From Asticcacaulis sp. AC460 (GTDB lineage Bacteria; Pseudomonadota; Alphaproteobacteria; Caulobacterales; Caulobacteraceae), in NCBI RefSeq assembly GCF_000495795.1, contig NZ_AWGD01000042.1, positions 1 through 64,000 of the forward strand: a stretch of 64,000 bases of DNA. The letters are read 5' to 3'. Made by a program: the position numbers and the translations under genes. The notes beneath the pieces were generated by a model. The model was not told where the DNA came from. It did no database searches and was given only the letters and a program-made list of their open reading frames with translations. Positions 58,782 to 64,000 of the stretch are shown piece after piece (within the stretch, counting starts at the first letter, position 1; each line of letters opens with the position of its first letter).

Positions 58782-58819
58782 CGGACAGTGGGCCAATAAT
58801 TCGGAAGGTCCCGCCGTTA

Positions 58820-59941
58820 TTACACACGCAACGGCATCAGCACATACTGGACGCCATTATCGGCCGGATCGAGCACCAGGGTCGGCGACGACGCGTCGGC
58901 AAAGCGCAGTTCGACCTGCTCGCCACCGATTTGACCCATAACGTCCAGGATGTAGCGCGCATTGAAACCGATATCGATCGAGTCGCTATCATAGTCGATC
59001 TCGGCTTCTTCAACGGCCTGGCCGGCTTCGATATTGCGCACCGACAAGGTCAGACGGCCCGGTTCGATCGCCATCTTCACCGAACGCGACTTTTCCGCCG
59101 AGATGGTCGAAACGCGGTCCACGGCCTTGGCCAGGATGCCGGTGTCGATCATCATGATCTTGTCGTTGTTCTTGGGGATGACGCGGCCATAGTCCGGGAA
59201 GGAACCGTCGATGATCTTCGAGGTCAGCGAGGCATTGCCCAGCTGGAAGCGAATCTTGGCCGGCGAGATGGTCAGGTCGACATAGCCGGTGCCGTCGTCC
59301 AGCAGGCGGCGCGCCTGGTCGATGGTCTTGCGCGGGATGATGACGCCCGGGCCGCCGGCAGAACCGTCAGGCGCCGGCATTTCGGCCAGGGCCAGGCGGT
59401 GGCCATCGGTGGCTACGGCGCGCAGGTAGTTAGAGCCGTCCTCGGTCAGGGTGTGGAGGTACATGCCGTTGAGGTAGTAGCGGGTTTCCTCGGTCGAGAC
59501 GGCGAAGCGGGTCTTGTCGATCAGGCGCTTCAGGTCGTCACGCAGGATGGAGAAGGACACGCCTTCATGGTCGCTGGACATGATCGGGAAGTCGCCGGCC
59601 GGCAGGACCGGCAGGGCAAAACGCGAACGGCCCGCCGAAACGGCCAGACGGGGATCGTCGCCAGCCGAATATTTCAGCTCGACATCGGCGCCATCGGGCA
59701 GCTTGCGGACGATTTCGTAGAGGGTATGGGCCGGCGCCGTGATCTGGCCCGGGATGCTGACCGTGGCCTCGGCAGTATCGACGATTTCCATATCGAGGTC
59801 GGTCGCGGAGAACGACACCTGACCCCGTTCCGCGGACAACAGGACGTTGGACAGGATGGGGATGGTGTTACGGCGTTCGACGACGTTCTGTACGTGGCCA
59901 AGGGCTTTCAGCAGGGCGCCACGTTCTATGGTAAATTGCAT
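58820..59941 (-). CDS. dnaN: DNA polymerase III beta sliding clamp
   Basis: The 373-residue beta clamp. Three similar domains are apparent; the first starts MQFTIERGALLKALGHVQNV, and the C-terminus ends YVLMPLRV, the usual clamp ending. It tethers the replicative polymerase. It is separated from dnaA by a 180-base region carrying hairpins. Confidence 0.98.
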   Translation of the reverse strand: MQFTIERGALLKALGHVQNVVERRNTIPILSNVLLSAERGQVSFSATDLDMEIVDTAEATVSIPGQITAPAHTLYEIVRKLPDGADVELKYSAGDDPRLAVSAGRSRFALPVLPAGDFPIMSSDHEGVSFSILRDDLKRLIDKTRFAVSTEETRYYLNGMYLHTLTEDGSNYLRAVATDGHRLALAEMPAPDGSAGGPGVIIPRKTIDQARRLLDDGTGYVDLTISPAKIRFQLGNASLTSKIIDGSFPDYGRVIPKNNDKIMMIDTGILAKAVDRVSTISAEKSRSVKMAIEPGRLTLSVRNIEAGQAVEEAEIDYDSDSIDIGFNARYILDVMGQIGGEQVELRFADASSPTLVLDPADNGVQYVLMPLRV

Positions 59942-60004
59942 CGCGTATGTCCTGAAGTTCGGGACGGGGACCTTAGAGGATTCTGTACGAAATTCAAACG
60001 GGGT

Positions 60005-60113
60005 TTGGGGCCTGTGGCCCCAAGTCTTTAAATATCTTTCTGCTGCTCGGCTCCCGAAGAGGGAGCCAGACAGCAGAAAGATTTTGAAGGCTTTGTGGGG
60101 TCACGGACCCCAC
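60005..60113. repeat. Composite hairpin array, family B copy 1 (between dnaN and dnaA)
   Basis: Three hairpins in a row: TTGGGGCC-TGT-GGCCCCAA (60005-60023), then ATCTTTCTGCTG/CAGCAGAAAGAT enclosing GGCTCCC/GGGAGCC (60034-60082), then GTGGGGTC-ACG-GACCCCAC (60095-60113). On the minus strand the dnaA transcript would read through all of them. Termination or mRNA processing between dnaA and dnaN is likely. The same layout recurs after mutM. Confidence 0.75.
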
Positions 60114-60121
60114 GCCCCGTT

Positions 60122-61552
60122 TTAGTTACTGCGCAGCTTCCGCGTAAGCGCTTCCACATCCCTGGCAATCTGATCGTCCGCCTGCAGCAGCTCCTCGACC
60201 TTCTTCACGGCATGCAGCACGGTGGTGTGGTCGCGGCCGCCGAAACGCCGGCCAATGTCCGGATAAGACCGCGTCGTATGCTGCTTGCACAGCCACATCG
60301 CCACCTGGCGCGGACGCGCCACCGAACGCGTCCGGCGCTCGCTCAGAAGATCGGCCTGCTTCAGCCCGAAATGGTCCGCCGTCAGCTTCTGAATTTCATC
60401 GACCGTGACACGACGCTCAACGGCGACTTTCAGGTTGGGCTGCAACAGCGCCATAGCTTCTTCCAAGGTCAAACTCCCTAAACGCGCGCCGGCGGATGCC
60501 ACCAGGGTATTGACCGCGCCTTCAAGCTCACGGATCGACCCTGGCACCCGATCGGCCAGAAATTGCATAACTTCAGCCCGCGGACATTGGGCCGTACCCA
60601 GCCGCTGCGACAGTTGGCCCAGCTTACGCTCGACGATACCCATCCGCAGGCTCTGATCCGCCACGTCCAGCGCACAGACCAAACCCGACGACAGGTGCGA
60701 CCTTAACCGCGCCTCGATCTCGTTCAGCTGCGACGGCGGACGGTCAGCCGTAAACACCACACGCCGGTTGTTCTCGATCAGAGAGGTCAGCGTGTGGAAC
60801 AGTTCTTCCTGCGACGAGGTCTTGCCGCCGATAAAGTGGACATCGTCCACCAACAGCAGGTCCGCGCCGCGAATCTCGTCCTTGAACGCCGCCGTGGACT
60901 TGTCCATCAACGCCTTCACGAAGGTCGAGGTAAATTTTTCCGCCGTCAGGTAGACGATACGGGCATCCGGCCGCTTCGCCTGGGCTTCCCAGCCGATGGC
61001 GTTCAGCAGGTGCGTCTTGCCATAGCCGTACGGCCCATGGAAAAACACCGGATTGAAGTGACCGTCCGCCCACGACGCCACCTGGCGCGACATGGTGTAG
61101 GCAAACTCATTGCCACGGCCCGGCACGAAGGTGTCGAACGTCAGACGATCCTGCAGACCGCTGATCCGGGTGGCCGGCACTATGGCCTCAACAACCGGCT
61201 CGGAGGCCGCAACCGACACAATCGGCGCCGACGGCACCGAAGCCGCCACGATACCACCCGTGCGCACCTGGTCGTCGTAATCGACGCGACACAGGATATC
61301 GAGCACCCGGGCATCCGGATCGTGCTGCTGCCACAGTTCCTGGGCGCGACGGATCGCGTTTTTGGAAATCCAGTCGCGCGCATAGGCGGTCGGTGTCACC
61401 AACACCGGGTCGCCATAAGGGCCGGGTCTCACGGCCGACGGCGCGACGTATGAATTGTACGGACCTTCTCCCAATTCCTTGCGGAGAACCCCGGCTACTT
61501 TAGACCATACCGTCTCAGGTAGGATCGGCGACCAGCTTGTCATGCTTGGCAT
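60122..61552 (-). CDS. dnaA: Chromosomal replication initiator DnaA
   Basis: The 476-residue initiator. Domain III has Walker A GPYGYGKTHLLNA and Walker B LLLVDDVHFIGG, and domain IV ends with the DNA-binding signature GGRDHTTVLHAVKKVEELL. Domain I VWSKVAGVLRKELG interacts with partners. ATG 61552 is used; ATG 61543 is close by and no strong ribosome binding site precedes either. A long gene-free region lies upstream. Confidence 0.98.
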   Translation of the reverse strand: MPSMTSWSPILPETVWSKVAGVLRKELGEGPYNSYVAPSAVRPGPYGDPVLVTPTAYARDWISKNAIRRAQELWQQHDPDARVLDILCRVDYDDQVRTGGIVAASVPSAPIVSVAASEPVVEAIVPATRISGLQDRLTFDTFVPGRGNEFAYTMSRQVASWADGHFNPVFFHGPYGYGKTHLLNAIGWEAQAKRPDARIVYLTAEKFTSTFVKALMDKSTAAFKDEIRGADLLLVDDVHFIGGKTSSQEELFHTLTSLIENNRRVVFTADRPPSQLNEIEARLRSHLSSGLVCALDVADQSLRMGIVERKLGQLSQRLGTAQCPRAEVMQFLADRVPGSIRELEGAVNTLVASAGARLGSLTLEEAMALLQPNLKVAVERRVTVDEIQKLTADHFGLKQADLLSERRTRSVARPRQVAMWLCKQHTTRSYPDIGRRFGGRDHTTVLHAVKKVEELLQADDQIARDVEALTRKLRSN

Positions 61553-62385
61553 TTTATTATCGCCCCGATCGTTTGCCCCATTTTACCCACTCTACTCCTG
61601 GCGCCTCACCGCAACTCTCCCGGGGCTTGACACACCCCTGGGGAAACGCACGGCTATGTGACCCCCGTTAAGCTTGGCCCCAACCGAAAGCCGTAACCGA
61701 CATCCGGAAAACGCGACGCCAAACCCCGACCGAGCGCTTCCCTCACCACAAGGCCACGCTGCGTCCGGTACTCTTTGTGAAAGCACAACCGCGTTTGACC
61801 GCCCTGTGCCGGACACCCACGCCTGGGAAACGAGTTTCCGCAACGTAAACATCTGCCTTTCCCCTTTTACGCGAAAAGAGGGTGTCGTCTTTATCTCACT
61901 TCGACCGGACACACCGCCCGAAGTTTCTCGCCATTCCATGAAGGACAGCGAACCAAAAGATAAACGTTTGGACCCGAAAGTCCGTGTCAGCCGAAAGCAA
62001 GCGTCCCTAGCTCCTGCTTCAATCGGCCGGCTGTACTCCTGACATCTGCGCAAGACAGCAATTGTCCGGCGTAAGACTGTCCAGGCGACAGCACAATGTG
62101 GAACCCTTACTGTATCCAATTCATCCGTGTTGGGACGACTTGGCCGGGTAGAGACAAATTAACGTTCTGGCCTTTGGGGTCAACCAAGGAATTGCACGGG
62201 AGCGCCGAAATTTCGATTGACTCCGATAACTCGTTCGCCAGCAAAGAGAAATTAGTACGACATTTACCAAAACTTTTTTTGTGATTGACGCAACCTGACC
62301 GGGTGAGATGCCAGGGCAAAGCTTCGCCGCATCGCACATTTGCATGTGCGTCACAAAGACTTTGATTTGTCACAGAAAAAGCATC
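61553..62385. other. Gene-free region upstream of dnaA
   Basis: About 830 bases between dnaA and the rpsT terminator. Open frames here have unusual composition and no plausible starts. The dnaA promoter should be at the left end. Right part is richer in A/T. Visible short stems include CCCC-TTTT...AAAA-GGG near 61860-61885 and GCACA-TTTGCA-TGTGC near 62335-62350. I found no TTATNCACA box and no paired CtrA motif in it. Confidence 0.5.
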
Positions 62386-62419
62386 AAAAAGGCGTGGTCC
62401 GGATGCCGGCCACGCCTTT
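62386..62419 (-). terminator. Intrinsic terminator after rpsT
   Basis: GGCGTGG (62391-62397) and CCACGCC (62410-62416) with inner CCGG pairs, followed on the minus strand by TTTTTGATG. It ends the rpsT transcript. Confidence 0.88.
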
Positions 62420-62431
62420 GAAAAAAGGGTC

Positions 62432-62701
62432 TTAGGCGGTCGCCAGCTTCTTCAGCTGAGCGGCCAGGCGCGACACCTTGCGTGCGCCGGTATTCTTGTG
62501 GACCACGCCCTTGGAGACGGCGCGCATCAGTTCGGACTGGGCCTGAACGAAAGCGGTCTGGGCAACGGCGGCGTCGCCGGCGGTCAGAGCTTCTTCGAAC
62601 TTGCGCACATAGGTGCGGACGCGCGAGCGGCGCGCCTTGTTGACTTCAGTACGGGCCGCGATCTTGCGGATCGATTTGCGCGCGCCGGGGTTATTGGCCA
62701 T
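62432..62701 (-). CDS. rpsT: 30S ribosomal protein S20
   Basis: An 89-residue basic protein starting [20 protein letters not shown], with the conserved [21 protein letters not shown] (two parts) at the C-terminus. It binds 16S rRNA. Located between mutM and dnaA, the usual alphaproteobacterial place. A terminator follows. Confidence 0.97.
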   Translation of the reverse strand: MANNPGARKSIRKIAARTEVNKARRSRVRTYVRKFEEALTAGDAAVAQTAFVQAQSELMRAVSKGVVHKNTGARKVSRLAAQLKKLATA

Positions 62702-62838
62702 TGTTCACCTGAGTACGGTACGTTGCGGATAAGTCGGGGCCTTAGGCCCCAACGAGAATTTCAAGAGCGCGGCGTATAACTGATGACGCCATTGGGGTCA
62801 ATCCGTTGTGCACCGGTTTTCGCTTTTGCGGGACAAAT

Positions 62839-62847
62839 TTATGCACA
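62839..62847 (+). promoter_or_regulatory. Single DnaA-box match
   Basis: TTATGCACA fits the TTATNCACA consensus in the 297-base gap between rpsT and mutM. TGCGGATAA at 62722-62730 is one mismatch from a reverse box. One strong match is not enough for an origin. Confidence 0.3.
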
Positions 62848-62889
62848 ACAGTGGATTCTTAACGCGCCAAACTTTGCGGCACTCGCTTT

Positions 62890-62995
62890 TTCTTGCTCCT
62901 CCCCGCTCGTCGGGGAGGGGGACCGCTCGAATGAGTGGAGACTTGAGGTCGTAGACCGAAAGCCGGAGCGAGTGAGGTGCGGTGGTGGGGTTTCT
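62890..62995. repeat. Dispersed intergenic repeat, family A copy 7
   Basis: TTTTCTTGCTCCTCCCCGCT is followed by CGTCGGGGAGGGGGACCGCT and a long tail AATGAGTGGAGACTTGAGGT ending GGTGGTGGGGTTTCTTA. It abuts the mutM stop at 62999 and is more divergent than copies 3 and 6. Confidence 0.65.
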
Positions 62996-62998
62996 TAC

Positions 62999-63859
62999 TT
63001 ACTTCTGGCACTTCGGGCAAAAGAACGTCGACCGCCCCTGATGGACCTTGCGTTCGATCACACCACCGTCCTCGCGCCGGCACGGCTGACCCTTACGGTC
63101 GTAAACACAGAAGCTGTGCTGGAACAGGCCCAACTCCCCCGTCGCCGCCGTAAAGTCGCTGATCGACGATCCGCCGGCCGCCACAGCCTCCTCCAGGACG
63201 GTCCTGATGGCCTCCGTAAGCGCCTCGGCCTCTTTCGGCTTCATCTTCCCGGCCGGACGGTCGGGGCTCAGCCTAGCCCGCCACAGGGCTTCGCAGACAT
63301 AGATATTGCCCAACCCCGCAATCCCGCCCTGCGCCATCAGCAGGGCCTTGAGGTTGGTCTTACGGTCGCGGGCCATATCCAGCAGGTAGGCCGGGCTCAG
63401 GGCATCCGACAAGGGCTCTACGCCGAGGGATTGATACCATGACGTGGCATACAACTCCGCCGGCGTCAGCAACAGCATAAAGCCGAACCGGCGCGGGTCG
63501 TAGAATTCGAGTTTGCGGGTGATGCCGTCACGGGTAGCGGTAGCGGAAAAGTGCCGGTGCTTGATGTCGGTTTCCACCGCATGATAATAGTTGCCATCCA
63601 GCGCCTGCTGTTCGACCTGGAAGCGGCCTGTCATGCCCAGATGCGTGACCCAGACCTTCTGGATATCGAGATGGAACAGCAGGTACTTGGCCCTGCGCTC
63701 CAGCCGCAGAACCGTGGCGCCGTTAAGCTGGTCCGCGAACCGGTCCGGAAAAGGATAGCGCAGGTTCGGACGGTGGAGTTCGACGTCCGACAGGATGGCG
63801 TTGTCCAGGTAAGGCTCAAGCCCGCGCCGGACGGTTTCCACTTCGGGGAGTTCGGGCAT
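62999..63859 (-). CDS. mutM: Formamidopyrimidine-DNA glycosylase, altered zinc finger
   Basis: A 286-residue Fpg that removes 8-oxoguanine and nicks the DNA. The catalytic N-terminus PELPEVETVRRGLEPY with Pro2 and Glu3 is intact, as is the conserved internal region GGIAGLGNIYVCEALW. The C-terminal zinc finger normally has C-x2-C ... C-x2-C; here the first pair reads PCRREDGG, so its second cysteine is missing, while RSTFFCPKCQK is intact. A nearby cysteine in FCVYD could substitute. Otherwise normal length. Confidence 0.93.
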   Translation of the reverse strand: MPELPEVETVRRGLEPYLDNAILSDVELHRPNLRYPFPDRFADQLNGATVLRLERRAKYLLFHLDIQKVWVTHLGMTGRFQVEQQALDGNYYHAVETDIKHRHFSATATRDGITRKLEFYDPRRFGFMLLLTPAELYATSWYQSLGVEPLSDALSPAYLLDMARDRKTNLKALLMAQGGIAGLGNIYVCEALWRARLSPDRPAGKMKPKEAEALTEAIRTVLEEAVAAGGSSISDFTAATGELGLFQHSFCVYDRKGQPCRREDGGVIERKVHQGRSTFFCPKCQK

Positions 63860-63886
63860 GGCAGGTTCCGTGGACGAAGGATAAGA

Positions 63887-63982
63887 CCAGGGGTCGCAGA
63901 CCCCTGGACCCCATAACCAAGGAGGTTAATCATCACAATCTTTAAAAATCCAGGACCCAAGAGTCCTGGATTTTTAAAGATT
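63887..63982. repeat. Composite hairpin array, family B copy 2 (after mutM start region)
   Basis: CCAGGGGTC-GCA-GACCCCTGG (63887-63907) is followed by a perfect 20-base inverted repeat at 63937-63956 and 63963-63982 (AATCTTTAAAAATCCAGGAC and its complement, 6-base loop). The hairpin pair, and the ATCTTT/AAAGAT ends, resemble family B copy 1 next to dnaA. Confidence 0.72.
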
Positions 63983-64000
63983 AAGGTCATTATTCTCTTG

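Noticed and set aside
61592-62119. A 175-codon open frame in the dnaA upstream region
   Set aside because: Composition and amino acid use are unlike neighbours (rich in Arg, Ser, Gly with no hydrophobic core), and no plausible start.
62839-62847. The TTATGCACA site as a replication origin
   Set aside because: Only one good box in the rpsT-mutM gap; origins need a cluster and an AT-rich unwinding element.

Overview
The window reads as a chromosomal segment of a free-living alphaproteobacterium of the Caulobacterales, most like Asticcacaulis, Caulobacter or Brevundimonas. The evidence is DivL with tyrosine in place of the phospho-accepting histidine, the RegB/RegA/SenC redox cluster, an F1-only ATP synthase operon (atpHAGDC without the Fo genes), the mutM-rpsT-dnaA-dnaN-recF-gyrB block near the replication start region, and tryptophan-halogenase-like flavoproteins. 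Genus is inference from gene content; no search could be run.

Layout. 0-6.7 kb: malate dehydrogenase (-), then succinate dehydrogenase sdhCDAB (+), a sugar-type O-methyltransferase and a [2Fe-2S] ferredoxin. 6.8-11.1 kb: an intact tryptophan-halogenase-like gene, a degenerate paralogue and an internally deleted 43-codon remnant of a third, then an HPP/CBS membrane protein. 11.4-18.8 kb: signalling genes (divL, a CHASE3-like histidine kinase, regB-regA, senC). 18.9-25.3 kb: an OmpA-type porin, a possible structured RNA, a frameshifted linalool dehydratase/isomerase-like gene, dgkA, a PadR-regulated membrane protein and a LysR regulator. 25.4-31.6 kb: a complete leucine catabolic (liu) operon from isovaleryl-CoA to HMG-CoA lyase. 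31.6-36.5 kb: a compact sigma-E/ChrR module. 36.5-41.2 kb: atpHAGDC. 41.5-54.7 kb: mixed accessory and housekeeping genes (TerC, isoaspartyl peptidase, Nudix, PHB depolymerase, class A PBP, RecQ, von Willebrand A protein, ParDE, AraC). 54.7-63.9 kb: pth2-like, gyrB, recF, dnaN, dnaA, rpsT, mutM, all on the minus strand.

The most striking unit is the sigma-E/ChrR module. The 157 bp between rpoE and a flavin oxidoreductase gene carries two divergent promoters, each TGATCC-N18-TAA, so the sigma factor should drive its own operon (rpoE-chrR-DUF2177) and the opposing operon (flavin oxidoreductase, DUF1365, lipoprotein esterase). Both positions decide start codons.

Between genes the window holds two families of dispersed inverted repeats: seven copies of a 'CTCCTCTCC...GGGGAGGGG...GCGAAGCGG' element, and two copies of a composite hairpin array next to dnaA and mutM. 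Several perfect operator-like palindromes sit in front of parD, padR, the hxlR divergon and the halogenase pair. Starts were moved inward from the longest open frame where a ribosome binding site, operon overlap or promoter favoured it.
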